Below, piece after piece: positions 8,184 to 16,903 of a DNA stretch of 64,000 nt (positions are counted from its first letter, which is position 1; each line of letters opens with the position of its first letter). The DNA is taken from contig NZ_FOSE01000002.1 in NCBI RefSeq assembly GCF_900114185.1, positions 559,909-623,908 on the forward strand, written 5' to 3'. Origin of the DNA: Cellulomonas sp. KH9 (lineage in GTDB: Bacteria; Actinomycetota; Actinomycetes; Actinomycetales; Cellulomonadaceae). Both the position numbers and the translations under genes were made by a program. The notes below the pieces were generated by a model, which was not told the DNA's origin, did not search any database, and was given only the letters and a program-made list of their open reading frames with translations.

Positions 8184-9536
8184 TCAGGCGCGGCGCAGCA
8201 GCTCCACGACCTGGAAGGCCATCTCCAGCGACTGCTGGTGGTTCAGCCGCGGGTCCACGAGCGTCTCGTACCGCAGCGCGAGACCCTCGTCGTCGATCTC
8301 CTCGGTGCCGCCCAGGACCTCGGTGACGTCGTCACCGGTGAGCTCGACGTGCAGGCCGCCCGGGACGGTGCCGAGCGCGCGGTGCACCTCGAAGAACCCG
8401 GCGACCTCGTCCATGACGTCGCTGAACCGGCGCGTCTTGTACCCGTTGGCGGACGTGATGCCGTTGCCGTGCATCGGGTCGCACACCCAGGTGACGGGAC
8501 GACCGTCGGCGGTGACCTTCTCGACCAGCGCGGGAAGCAGGTCGCGCACCTTGCCGGCTCCCATCCGCGTGACGAACGTCAGGCGGCCCGGCTCCCCCGT
8601 GGGGTTGAGCCGGTCGATCAGCGCGATGGCGTCGTCACCGGTGGTGGTGGGGCCGAGCTTCACGCCGAGCGGGTTCTGCACGCGGGAGAAGAAGTCCACG
8701 TGCGCCGCGTCGAGCTGGCGGGTGCGCTCCCCGATCCACAGGAAGTGCGCCGAGCAGTCGTACGGCAGGCCCGTGCGGGAGTCGATGCGCGTCAGGGGCC
8801 GCTCGTAGTCGAGCAGCAGCCCCTCGTGCGCCGAGTAGAAGTCGACCGTGCGCAGCGCGTCGACGTCGGCGCCGCACGCCGCCATGAAGCGGATCGCCCG
8901 GTCGATCTCCGCGGCGATCTCCTCGTAGCGCGAGTACGCCGGGTTCGACGTGAAGCCGCGGTTCCACTCGTGGACGCGCAGCAGCGACGCGAACCCACCG
9001 GTCGTGAACGCCCGGATGAGGTTCAGCGTCGAGGCGGACGTGTGGTACGCCTCGAGCAGCCGCTGCGGGTCCGGCGTGCGGGCCTCGGCCGTGAAGTCGA
9101 ACCCGTTGATGATGTCGCCGCGGAACGCGGGCAGCGTGACGCCGTCACGCGTCTCGACGTCCGACGAGCGCGGCTTGGCGTACTGCCCGGCCATCCGGCC
9201 CATCTTCACGACGGGCAGGCTCGCGCCGTAGGTGAGCACGACCGCCATCTGCAGGATCGTCTTGATCTTGTTGCGGATGTTGTCGGCCGTGGCCTCGGCG
9301 AAGGTCTCGGCGCAGTCACCGCCCTGCAGGACGAACGCCTCGCCGCGGGACGCGGCCGCGAGCTGCGCCCGCAGCGCGTCGGCCTCCCCCGCGAAGACGA
9401 GCGGGGGCAGGCTCGCGAGCCGGTCGCGGACGCGCCGCACCTGCGACGCGTCCGGCCACTGGGGCTGCTGAGCGACCGGCAGCGTCTCCCAGGCGTCGAG
9501 CCCGGCGACGACGCCCGCGTCCGGCTCGACGCTCAC
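8184..9536 (-). CDS. aroG: 3-deoxy-D-arabino-heptulosonate 7-phosphate synthase, class II
   Basis: A 450-residue class II (plant/actinobacterial) DAHP synthase, the first step of the shikimate pathway (PEP + erythrose 4-phosphate). Conserved segments include VLQGGDCAETF, GRMAGQYAKPRS, DFYSAHEGLLLDYE, HFLWIGERTRQLDGA-like, LGVKLGPTT, THMGAGKVRD-like and WVCDPMHGNG. The GTG start at 9536 overlaps the stop of the upstream phosphofructokinase gene (GTGA), implying translational coupling. The frame is open far upstream, but homology starts at EPDAGVVAGLDAW. Allosteric control, as for M. tuberculosis AroG, is plausible but not visible. Confidence 0.95.
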   Translation of the reverse strand: MSVEPDAGVVAGLDAWETLPVAQQPQWPDASQVRRVRDRLASLPPLVFAGEADALRAQLAAASRGEAFVLQGGDCAETFAEATADNIRNKIKTILQMAVVLTYGASLPVVKMGRMAGQYAKPRSSDVETRDGVTLPAFRGDIINGFDFTAEARTPDPQRLLEAYHTSASTLNLIRAFTTGGFASLLRVHEWNRGFTSNPAYSRYEEIAAEIDRAIRFMAACGADVDALRTVDFYSAHEGLLLDYERPLTRIDSRTGLPYDCSAHFLWIGERTRQLDAAHVDFFSRVQNPLGVKLGPTTTGDDAIALIDRLNPTGEPGRLTFVTRMGAGKVRDLLPALVEKVTADGRPVTWVCDPMHGNGITSANGYKTRRFSDVMDEVAGFFEVHRALGTVPGGLHVELTGDDVTEVLGGTEEIDDEGLALRYETLVDPRLNHQQSLEMAFQVVELLRRA

Positions 9537-10753
9537 GAGTGGCTCGCGGGCACGAGGGCCTGGCCGATGTCCGACAGCAGCGCACCGAACCACGGCTGGG
9601 AGACGTCGAACGCCTTGCCGCCGGCGATGCGGGGGAACTCGATCGCGCGCAGGCGGTCGCCGTCCTCCTCGTCGTGGCCGATGACACCGGACTCGGCACG
9701 CAGCGCGCACTCGACGGCCAGGTCGGTCATGGACTTGATGAGGCGCAGGTCCTCGGCGTTCGCGGCCGCGGCGCGCGAGTAGTAGCCGGACTTCTGCACC
9801 ATGACCTTCTCGGCGCCGAGCTTCTCCGCGAACTGCTTCGCGAACCACTGGCCCGGGTTGATCGTGTCGAGCTTCACGTGCCCGAACGGGTCCCGCTCGA
9901 CGGGCTGACCGGCGGCCTCGAGCTGCTCGACGATCTCGTGCATGCCCGCGCCCTCGGACAGGAAGATGTTGACGTTGCCCTGCTCGTCCATGATCTTCTT
10001 CAGCCGGTCGGCCTCGGCGTCGATGTCGAGCGCCAGCTCGGGCAGGAAGACGGCGTGGATGTCCCAGCGCTCGCGCGACAGGCCGATCTCCGGCACCCAC
10101 TCCTGCGTGGCAAGCCACTTGCGGTACTCCGCGGCGGCGGCGGCGGTCAGCCAGCCGCAGTGCCGGCCCATGACCTCGTGCACGATGAGCATGCGCGGGC
10201 CCGAGCGGTGCTCGCCGATGATGTTGCGCGCGAAACCGGCAGCCTCCTCGGCCGCCGTCCACGCCCCGAGCGACTGCCGGATCGGCACGACGTCGTTGTC
10301 GATCGTCTTGGGCAGGCCCACGACCGTCAGCTCGTAGCCGTTCTCGTGCAGGTACGCGGCGAGGTCGGCCGCGGTGGTGTTGGTGTCGTCACCACCGATG
10401 GTGTGGAGCACGTCCACGCCGTCGGCCTTGAGCTGCTCGGCAGCGACCTGCAGCGGGTCCTCGCCCTCCTTCACCAGGCCGCGCTTGACGCAGTCCTTGG
10501 CGTTGGTGAGCTTGACGCGCGAGTTGCCGATCGGCGACCCGCCGAAGCGGTGGAGGATGCCGGCCTTCGCCCGCACCTCGGGGGTGACGGTGACGCTCTC
10601 GCCGAGCAGCAGGCCGTGGTAGCCGTGCTGGTACGCGATGATCTCGACCTCGGGAGCGATCTCCGTGTAGCGCTCGATGAGCCCGCCGACGGCGGACGAC
10701 AGGCAGGGAGCGAAACCGCCGGCGGTCAGAAGGGCGACGCGACGGACCGACAT
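9533..10753 (-). CDS. 6-phosphofructokinase, pyrophosphate-dependent type
   Basis: A 406-residue PfkA-superfamily enzyme that phosphorylates fructose 6-phosphate. The phosphoryl-donor motif is GGDDTNTT (120-127) with PKTIDND (148-154). The Asp in GGDD and the Lys in PKTIDND are the pair known to favour pyrophosphate over ATP. Substrate segments MGRHCGW and LSEGAGM are present. The ATG at 10753 follows a GAGAGG site. The longer frame (MRPRSPRPSVL...) lacks conservation. Its TGA overlaps the aroG start. PPi use predicts reversible glycolysis/gluconeogenesis flux; assay needed to exclude ATP use. Confidence 0.9.
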   Translation of the reverse strand: MSVRRVALLTAGGFAPCLSSAVGGLIERYTEIAPEVEIIAYQHGYHGLLLGESVTVTPEVRAKAGILHRFGGSPIGNSRVKLTNAKDCVKRGLVKEGEDPLQVAAEQLKADGVDVLHTIGGDDTNTTAADLAAYLHENGYELTVVGLPKTIDNDVVPIRQSLGAWTAAEEAAGFARNIIGEHRSGPRMLIVHEVMGRHCGWLTAAAAAEYRKWLATQEWVPEIGLSRERWDIHAVFLPELALDIDAEADRLKKIMDEQGNVNIFLSEGAGMHEIVEQLEAAGQPVERDPFGHVKLDTINPGQWFAKQFAEKLGAEKVMVQKSGYYSRAAAANAEDLRLIKSMTDLAVECALRAESGVIGHDEEDGDRLRAIEFPRIAGGKAFDVSQPWFGALLSDIGQALVPASHS

Positions 10754-10941
10754 GGGACACACCTCTCGTTGGCAGAGCACTGACGGGCGTGGGCTGCGAG
10801 GACGCACCCGGCCGGCGCCCAGCGTGGGGCCTGCGCACAGCCCGCCACCGGGACCGAGGTCCGGGGCCGGGCGTCACGCAGAGGACGGCGGGCGCGCACC
10901 GCAGGGCACGCGCACGGGCCCGGCACGCGGCCGGGTCCACC

Positions 10942-11739
10942 TCATCCTACTGACGGCGGGGCCTCGTCCTGCGGCGGGACCGGAACCTGGACATCGGGAA
11001 CCGGCCGGCCGCCGGGCGCGGCGGGCATCCGACCCGCGCCGTCGCCCGTCTCGGGGTGGCCCGTCGCGATCCGGGCCTTCTGCGTCGCGGCGTACACGTC
11101 GACGTACTCCTGGCCCGACAGGCTCATGATCGCGTACATGATCTCGTCCGTCACCGAGCGCAGGATGAACCGGTCGTTCTCCATGCCGCGGTACCGGGAG
11201 AAGTCCAGCGGCTCGCCGATGACGATCCCGATGCGCATGATCTTCGGGATGCGCCGGCCCAGCGGCTGCGCGACGTCGGTGCCGACCATGGCCACGGGGA
11301 TCACGGGGGCCCCCGACTCCAGCGCCAGCCGGGCGACGCCGGTCTTGCCACGGTACAGCCGCCCGTCAGGGCTGCGTGTGCCCTCCGGGTAGATGCCGAA
11401 CAGGCCGCCCTCGGACAACCGCCGCAGGCCGGTGCGCAGCGCAGCCTCGCCGGCCTTGCCGCCCCCACGGTCGACGGGGATGGTGCCCACGCCGCGCATG
11501 AAGCCCGCGGTCACGCGGCCTTTGAGACCGACACCGGTGAAGTACTCCTGCTTGCCGATGAACACGATCTCCCGGTCGAGCGCGAGCGGCAGGAAGAACG
11601 AGTCGATGACGGCCAGGTGGTTGCTCGCGAGGATCGCACCGCCCTCGGCGGGGACGTTCTCGGCACCACGCACCCACGGCCGGTAGACCAGGCGCAGCAG
11701 GGGCCCGACGAACACCCGCTTCATCAACCAGTAGAACAA
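10942..11739 (-). CDS. 1-acyl-sn-glycerol-3-phosphate acyltransferase-like protein
   Basis: A 265-residue PlsC-family acyltransferase with the catalytic box NHLAVID (His41, Asp46) and the phosphate-binding motif YPEGTR (117-122). It should transfer acyl chains to a lysophospholipid at the inner membrane face. I chose the TTG at 11739 (MFYWLMKRVFVGP) because GAGGAGA lies 4 nt upstream and the family typically starts with FYW. Alternatives are the internal ATG at 11727 or upstream GTG codons. A Pro-rich tail of about 40 residues ends the protein. Confidence 0.87.
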   Translation of the reverse strand: MFYWLMKRVFVGPLLRLVYRPWVRGAENVPAEGGAILASNHLAVIDSFFLPLALDREIVFIGKQEYFTGVGLKGRVTAGFMRGVGTIPVDRGGGKAGEAALRTGLRRLSEGGLFGIYPEGTRSPDGRLYRGKTGVARLALESGAPVIPVAMVGTDVAQPLGRRIPKIMRIGIVIGEPLDFSRYRGMENDRFILRSVTDEIMYAIMSLSGQEYVDVYAATQKARIATGHPETGDGAGRMPAAPGGRPVPDVQVPVPPQDEAPPSVG

Positions 11740-11845
11740 CGTGTCTCCTCGCTCGACGTCCGTCGCGCCGACCCGTCCCGCGGGCCGCCGGCCGGCCCGC
11801 GGACCCGCCACCGACCGCGACGGGCCGGTTCGTCGGGTCCGACTC

Positions 11846-11857
11846 TAGAGTGCTCCC
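11846..11857 (+). promoter_or_regulatory. Leaderless promoter of the 197-residue membrane protein gene
   Basis: TAGAGT (11846-11851), 6-nt gap, ATG at 11858. Confidence 0.5.
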
Positions 11858-12451
11858 ATGGACGCACGTCCCGAGGACGACCCCGGCGCCGACGACTCCG
11901 CCGGCACGGAGCACCCCCGCGATGCTCCCGCAGGGCCGCCGCCCGACGGCCCGCCGGCCGCGGACGGCCCGGTCGACCCGCCCGCGACGGACGACGAGGT
12001 GTGGGCCTCGCTGGTCGCGCGACTGTCGGACGTGGACACCGCGCCCGAGCCGCCGGCGCGCGGCCGGGTGCTGCGCGCGGCACCCGAGGAGCCGCCCGCG
12101 CCGTCCGGTCCGCCGGACGTCCCCGGCACCGCCGATCCCGCTCCCCTGGGCGCCCGCGACTGGGACGGCACCACGCAGTACGACGCCGCCGAGGACGCCG
12201 TGGACGAGATCGAGCACTTCGTCCCGCAGGACCCGGGCCCGGTGCTCGGGGGGAACCCGCTGCTCACGCTGGCGTGGGGGGCCGCGATCGGGTCACCCCT
12301 GTTCCTGCTCGTCGTGGTCGTCGCGTGGCAGGACGCACCTGCCCTGCTCGTGCGCGCGGCGGCCGCGCTGTTCGTCATCGCCGTGGCCGTCCTGGTGTGG
12401 CGCATGCCACAGCGCCGCGAGCCGACGGACGGCGACGGCGCGGTCGTCTGA
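11858..12451 (+). CDS. Hypothetical membrane protein with disordered acidic N-terminus
   Basis: A 197-residue protein. Residues 1-130 are Pro/Asp/Ala-rich and probably disordered; a conserved-looking stretch DWDGTTQYDAAEDAVDEIEHFVPQ comes before two transmembrane helices (about 132-156 and 161-181) and a short polar tail. No known domain is recognised. It lies head-to-head with the acyltransferase gene and tail-to-tail with the glucokinase gene. Function unknown. Confidence 0.7.
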   Translation: MDARPEDDPGADDSAGTEHPRDAPAGPPPDGPPAADGPVDPPATDDEVWASLVARLSDVDTAPEPPARGRVLRAAPEEPPAPSGPPDVPGTADPAPLGARDWDGTTQYDAAEDAVDEIEHFVPQDPGPVLGGNPLLTLAWGAAIGSPLFLLVVVVAWQDAPALLVRAAAALFVIAVAVLVWRMPQRREPTDGDGAVV

Positions 12452-12477
12452 GCCCGGCCGGACCGCCCGCCCGGACG

Positions 12478-13425
12478 TCAGATCCGCGCGAGGTCCGCGG
12501 CGCCGACCATGCCGGCGTCGTTGCCCATGGCGGCGACGACGATCGCCGCCTCCGGCCGGTGCCCCCGGCCCGAGAGCTGCTCGCCGAACGCCTTGCGCGC
12601 GGGCACGAGCAGCAGGTCACCCGCGGCGCTCACCCCGCCGCCGATGACGAACAGCTCGGGGTCGAGCAGGGCCGCGACGCTGGCCGCACCCTCCCCGACC
12701 CAGCGGCCGATCTCCCCGAGGAGCTCCAGGGCGAGGGGGTCGCCGTCCTGGGCCGCACGCGTGACGAGAGGGCCCGTGATGGCGTCGGGACCTCCGCCGG
12801 CGAGCTCCAGCAGCCCCGCGGCGTCCTCCGGGTGCGTGATCGCGGCCGCCTGCGCGTCGCGCACGAGCGCCGAGCCCGAGACGTACTGCTCCCAGCAGCC
12901 CTCGTGCCCGCAGCCGCAGTAGTGCCCACCGGGCACCACCCGCATGTGGCCGATCTCGGCGGCGGCACCCCAGGCACCCCGGGCCAGCCGCCCGCCGGAG
13001 ACGATCGCGCCGCCGAGCCCGGTGCCGAGCGTGAGCATCACCATGTCCTCGACGTCGCGCCCGACGCCGAACCGGAACTCGGCCCACCCCGCCGCGTTGG
13101 CGTCGTTCTCGACGACGACCCGCACGTCGGGGTCGCCGATGAGAGCGGCGACGTTGTCGCGCAGGGGGTACTCGCGCCACGCGATGTTGGGGGCGAAGAG
13201 CACACGGGCGCGGTCCGAGGCCACGAAGCCCGCCGCGGCCAGACCGACCTGCCGCACCTCGTACGACGCCGCCAGCTCGCGGTAGACGTCCGCGATCGCG
13301 GCGTCGATGCTCGCGACGTCGTCGGGGTCGGTGTCCCGCCGCGTCTGCGCGAGGATCCTGCCGTCGTCGTCGACCACGCCTGCCGCGATCTTCGTCCCGC
13401 CGATGTCGACCCCGATGGCGTGCAT
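12478..13425 (-). CDS. ROK-family glucokinase
   Basis: A 315-residue ROK sugar kinase. It has the ATP site DIGGTK (7-12), catalytic Asp in ENDAN (106-110), GTGLGG (134-139), sugar-contact EIGH (157-160) and the Zn motif CGCGHEGCWEQYVSG (Cys170, 172, 177). Those features and the absence of an N-terminal HTH point to a glucokinase rather than a repressor. ATP versus polyphosphate use cannot be decided. The ATG at 13425 follows GGAGCGGACCAGGAC. It would feed the PPi-type phosphofructokinase encoded 2 kb away. Confidence 0.9.
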   Translation of the reverse strand: MHAIGVDIGGTKIAAGVVDDDGRILAQTRRDTDPDDVASIDAAIADVYRELAASYEVRQVGLAAAGFVASDRARVLFAPNIAWREYPLRDNVAALIGDPDVRVVVENDANAAGWAEFRFGVGRDVEDMVMLTLGTGLGGAIVSGGRLARGAWGAAAEIGHMRVVPGGHYCGCGHEGCWEQYVSGSALVRDAQAAAITHPEDAAGLLELAGGGPDAITGPLVTRAAQDGDPLALELLGEIGRWVGEGAASVAALLDPELFVIGGGVSAAGDLLLVPARKAFGEQLSGRGHRPEAAIVVAAMGNDAGMVGAADLARI

Positions 13426-13596
13426 GTCCTGGTCCGCTCCTGCCCTCGCCGCGGCGCGTCCCTCGCGCACGCGCCACCCACGCTAGCGCCCGTGTCGACC
13501 GGTGCGGGAGCGCGACCACGCACGCGGCGGGGCCGCGGGAGGTGCGTCCGGCGGTCCGGGGGCCCCTGGCCTGCGACTCCACCCGTCCGGGCACCC

Positions 13597-13624
13597 CTGA
13601 CCAGGGACCGACGTCCCGTATCCT
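13597..13624 (+). promoter_or_regulatory. Candidate sigma70-type promoter of the acyl-CoA ligase gene
   Basis: CTGACC (13597-13602) and TATCCT (13619-13624) are spaced 16 bp and leave a 5' leader of about 30 nt with a GGAG ribosome-binding site. Confidence 0.4.
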
Positions 13625-13660
13625 CATGGCACCCTTCGCCCCCCTGCCACTGGAGTCAGC

Positions 13661-15463
13661 ATGGACGAGTCCCACAGCCCTCTCCTCGTCGAGGTCGACC
13701 CGTCGGACAACCTCAACGACCTGTTCGCGTCCCGCGTGCGCAGCACGCCGGACCGGGTGCTCGTCGAGCGCTACGTGGACGGCGCCTGGCTGCCCATGAC
13801 GGCGCGCGAGTACGACGCCGCGATCGTGGCGGCCGCCCGTGGGCTCGTCGCCAAGGGGGTGCAGCCCGGTGACCGCGTGGGCATCATGTCGCGGACGCGG
13901 TACGAGTGGTCCCTGCTCGACTGGGCCACCTGGGCCGTCGGCGCGGTCCCGGTGCCGCTGTACGAGACCTCGTCGGCCGAGCAGGTCGCCTGGATCCTCA
14001 CGGACGCCGACGTCAGCCTCCTGGTGGTCGAGACGCAGGCGCACGCCGACGTCGTGGCCGAGGTGCGCGACCAGGCCCCCACCCTGCGCGAGGTGCTCGT
14101 CATCGACGACGGCGCCGTCGACGCGCTGGTCGCGGCCGGTGCCGGCGTCGAGGAGGCGGAGGTGGCGCGCCGTCGTGGCCTCGCCGCGCGCGACGACCTG
14201 GCCACCGTCATCTACACCTCCGGCACCACGGGCCGCCCGAAGGGCGTCGAGCTCACGCACGGCAACTTCTCGGTGCTGACGACGAACGCGGTCGAGAAGC
14301 TCAACGTCGTCGTGTCCACCCCGGGGGCACGGACGATGCTGTTCATGCCGCTCGCGCACGTGTTCGCGCGGTTCGTGCACGTGCTGACCGTCCCGGCGGG
14401 CGCGACCCTGGGCCACTGGCCCGACACCAAGACCCTCGTCGAGGGCATCGGGTCGTTCCGTCCGACGTTCATCCTGTCCGTGCCGCGCGTGTTCGAGAAG
14501 GTCTACAACTCGGCCGAGCAGAAGGCCGCCGCCGGGGGCAAGGGCGCGATCTTCCAGCGGGCCGCCAAGACGGCGATCGTGTACTCCCGGGCGCTGGACA
14601 CCCCGCGCGGCCCGAGCCCCTGGCTGCGGCTGCAGCACAAGGTCGCCGACGTGCTGGTCCTCTCGAAGCTGCGCAAGGTGCTCGGGGGGCAGGTCGAGTG
14701 GGCCATCTCCGGCGGTGCACCCCTCGGCGAGCGGCTCGGGCACTTCTACCGCGGGGTCGGCCTGAAGGTCCTCGAGGGGTACGGCCTGACCGAGACCACG
14801 GCACCCGCCACGGTCAACCTGCCCGAGCGCACCAAGATCGGTACCGTCGGCCCCGCGCTGCCGGGCACCGCGCTGCGGCTGGCCGCCGACGGCGAGATCG
14901 AGATCAAGGGCATCCAGGTCTTCCGCGGGTACCACAACAACCCGCAGGCGACCGACGAGTCCATGCAGGACGGCTGGTTCCGCACGGGCGACCTCGGCTC
15001 CATCGACGAGGACGGCTTCCTGCGGATCACCGGCCGCAAGAAGGAGATCATCGTGACCGCGGGTGGCAAGAACGTCGCCCCGAGCGTGCTCGAGGACCGG
15101 CTGCGGGGCCACCCCCTGGTGAGCCAGGTGGTCGTGGTCGGCGACCAGCGCCCGTTCATCGGTGCGCTCATCACGCTGGACCCCGAGGGCGTGCCCGGCT
15201 GGCTCAGCGCGCACGGCAAGCCCGCCATGTCGGTCGCGGAGGCGGCGAAGGACCCCGACGTGCTGGCGTCCCTCGACCGGGCGGTCGAGCGCACCAACAA
15301 GGCCGTCTCGCGCGCCGAGTCCATCCGCCGGTACCGGATCCTCGACCGCGACCTGACGATCGCCGACGGGTACCTCACGCCGAAGCTCAGCGTCCGCCGG
15401 GCCGAGGTGCTCAAGGACTTCGCCGCCGAGGTCGAGGCCCTGTACTCCTCCGGGGAGCGCTGA
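13661..15463 (+). CDS. Long-chain fatty-acid-CoA ligase (AMP-binding family)
   Basis: A 600-residue adenylate-forming ligase of the FadD15/AMP-dependent synthetase type. The P-loop TSGTTGRPKG is near residue 186, YGLTETT near 374, the hinge RTGDLGSIDEDGFLRITGRKKE near 443-465, and the catalytic Lys is in the C-terminal LTPKLSVRR. It activates fatty acids to acyl-AMP and then acyl-CoA. The ATG is preceded by TGGAGTCAGC. The full length is intact. Lipid activation fits the acyltransferase nearby, but a shared operon is excluded by opposite strands. Confidence 0.93.
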   Translation: MDESHSPLLVEVDPSDNLNDLFASRVRSTPDRVLVERYVDGAWLPMTAREYDAAIVAAARGLVAKGVQPGDRVGIMSRTRYEWSLLDWATWAVGAVPVPLYETSSAEQVAWILTDADVSLLVVETQAHADVVAEVRDQAPTLREVLVIDDGAVDALVAAGAGVEEAEVARRRGLAARDDLATVIYTSGTTGRPKGVELTHGNFSVLTTNAVEKLNVVVSTPGARTMLFMPLAHVFARFVHVLTVPAGATLGHWPDTKTLVEGIGSFRPTFILSVPRVFEKVYNSAEQKAAAGGKGAIFQRAAKTAIVYSRALDTPRGPSPWLRLQHKVADVLVLSKLRKVLGGQVEWAISGGAPLGERLGHFYRGVGLKVLEGYGLTETTAPATVNLPERTKIGTVGPALPGTALRLAADGEIEIKGIQVFRGYHNNPQATDESMQDGWFRTGDLGSIDEDGFLRITGRKKEIIVTAGGKNVAPSVLEDRLRGHPLVSQVVVVGDQRPFIGALITLDPEGVPGWLSAHGKPAMSVAEAAKDPDVLASLDRAVERTNKAVSRAESIRRYRILDRDLTIADGYLTPKLSVRRAEVLKDFAAEVEALYSSGER

Positions 15464-15486
15464 CCGGCAGCCCGTCGACCGCTCGT

Positions 15487-15523
15487 CACCACGCCCCCGG
15501 CACCCCGTGCCAGGGGCGTGGTG
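15487..15523. terminator. Bidirectional terminator hairpin
   Basis: An outer 11-bp stem (CACCACGCCCC / GGGGCGTGGTG) continues through one mismatch into an inner GGCAC-CCC-GTGCC stem, between convergent genes. Confidence 0.75.
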
Positions 15524-15547
15524 CGTCGTGCGTGGCGCCGGGCGACG

Positions 15548-16834
15548 TCAGCGACGCCGCAGCCGCTCGACGACCGTCACCGCCGGCACGGCCCAGGCAC
15601 CGTGCGCCTCGACGTCCTGGACGATCTCGCGGTCCGACGTCGCCACCACGAGGACGCGGCCCGGCGGCTCGGCCGCCACCAGGCGACGCAGCAGGTCGTC
15701 CGCCGTCTCCCCCGCCGTGAACAGCACCCGCACGCCCCGCACGGTCGCGACGGCCCGGTGGCCGGGCTGCCCGTCGAAGCAGCAGGTGATCTCGGCACCG
15801 GTCTGCGCTGCCAGCGCCGCCATGCCGTCGACGACGAGCCGCCGCTGGTCGGCCAGCGTCGTGCCGGGCCAGCCGGTCTTCGACACGTTGTAGCCGTCGA
15901 CCAGCAGGTGCGCCCGCGGCAGTCGCAGCAGGTCGTCGAGCAGCGCCGGGTCGTCGACCGAGCGACCCCGCGACGTGGGCCGGTCGGCCGGTGCCGCGCC
16001 CGCGGGCACCGCGAGGTCGGCGGGCAGGTCGACGACCGGCGGCAGCGCCAGCTCGGCACGCAGCCCGCCGGCGGCGTCGATCAGCGTGTCGAGGAGCAGG
16101 CGGGCGCGCGTCTCCGCGAGACGCCGGCCGGTCCGGGCGGTGTCCCGGGCCACGGCCCGCTCGGCCGTCGCGGCCCGCAGGTCCGCCGCCGCGGCCGCCC
16201 GCTCGGCAGCGGCGGCGGCGTGGTCCGCGGCCGCCCGCCGGGCGTCCTCGGCGGCCGCCGCGGCCAGCGCCCGTGCGTCGCTGCGCGCGCGGTCGGCGTC
16301 CGAGCGGAGCCGGCGCAGCTCGCGCTGCAGCGCCGCGAGCTCCTCACGGGCGGCGCGCTCGCCGTCGCGTGCCACGCCCAGGGCGGCCCGCAGCCGGGCG
16401 GCCTCGCGCTCGGCCGCCTCCTCGCGGCGCGCGCCGAGGTCCTGCCCCGGCGCGGGGGCGTCGGGACGCAGCAGGTCCCGCCACGGGTGCCCCTGCAACC
16501 AGGCACCGACCGCCCGGTCGAGGGCCGGCACGTCGCCGGGCTGCCCGCCGGCCACCCCGGGCTCCGCCGGCGCGGACGCACCCTCGTGCGCGAGCAGCCA
16601 CACCCGGGTGACGCGCGCCCGGAAGCCCGCGTCCTCCTGGAGCGCCGCCCACAGCGGCAGCGCGCCCGCCGACGCACGCCGCCGGGGCGCGAAGCGGCGC
16701 ACCGCCCGCAGCGCCGTCGGCGTCTGCGCGGGCTCCGTCTCGCCGAGCACGTCGGCGGCCAGCCGCACGAGCGCCGCCCGCAGGTCGTCGGGCACCTCGG
16801 CCGCGTCCTGCGTCCCGTCCTGCGGCTGCGCCAT
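15548..16834 (-). CDS. NYN-domain (PIN-like) RNase/RNA-binding protein with coiled coil
   Basis: A 428-residue protein in three parts: an N-terminal helical region (1-150), a long Ala/Arg/Glu-rich coiled coil (about 150-260), and a C-terminal NYN domain (about 308-428) with HLLVDGYNVSKTGWP, CCFDGQPGHRA and VATSDREIVQDVEAHG. These acidic residues form a PIN-like nuclease site in related YacP/NYN proteins, so RNA cleavage is plausible. The ATG at 16834 follows TAGGGT by 7 nt. It diverges from the DEDD/UvrC-like nuclease gene 69 bp away. Confidence 0.88.
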   Translation of the reverse strand: MAQPQDGTQDAAEVPDDLRAALVRLAADVLGETEPAQTPTALRAVRRFAPRRRASAGALPLWAALQEDAGFRARVTRVWLLAHEGASAPAEPGVAGGQPGDVPALDRAVGAWLQGHPWRDLLRPDAPAPGQDLGARREEAAEREAARLRAALGVARDGERAAREELAALQRELRRLRSDADRARSDARALAAAAAEDARRAAADHAAAAAERAAAAADLRAATAERAVARDTARTGRRLAETRARLLLDTLIDAAGGLRAELALPPVVDLPADLAVPAGAAPADRPTSRGRSVDDPALLDDLLRLPRAHLLVDGYNVSKTGWPGTTLADQRRLVVDGMAALAAQTGAEITCCFDGQPGHRAVATVRGVRVLFTAGETADDLLRRLVAAEPPGRVLVVATSDREIVQDVEAHGAWAVPAVTVVERLRRR

Positions 16835-16847
16835 GCGCCCCACCCTA
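16835..16847 (-). promoter_or_regulatory. Leaderless promoter of the NYN gene
   Basis: TAGGGT (16847-16842), 7-nt gap, ATG at 16834. Confidence 0.5.
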
Positions 16848-16890
16848 GGTCGGACGGCCGTCGACGGCGGGTGGTGTCGGTGCAGCCGGG

Positions 16891-16903
16891 TACCGTCCGG
16901 CAC
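16891..16903 (+). promoter_or_regulatory. Leaderless promoter of the DEDD/UvrC-like gene
   Basis: TACCGT (16891-16896), 7-nt gap, ATG at 16904; 43 bp from the opposing NYN -10 box. Confidence 0.45.
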
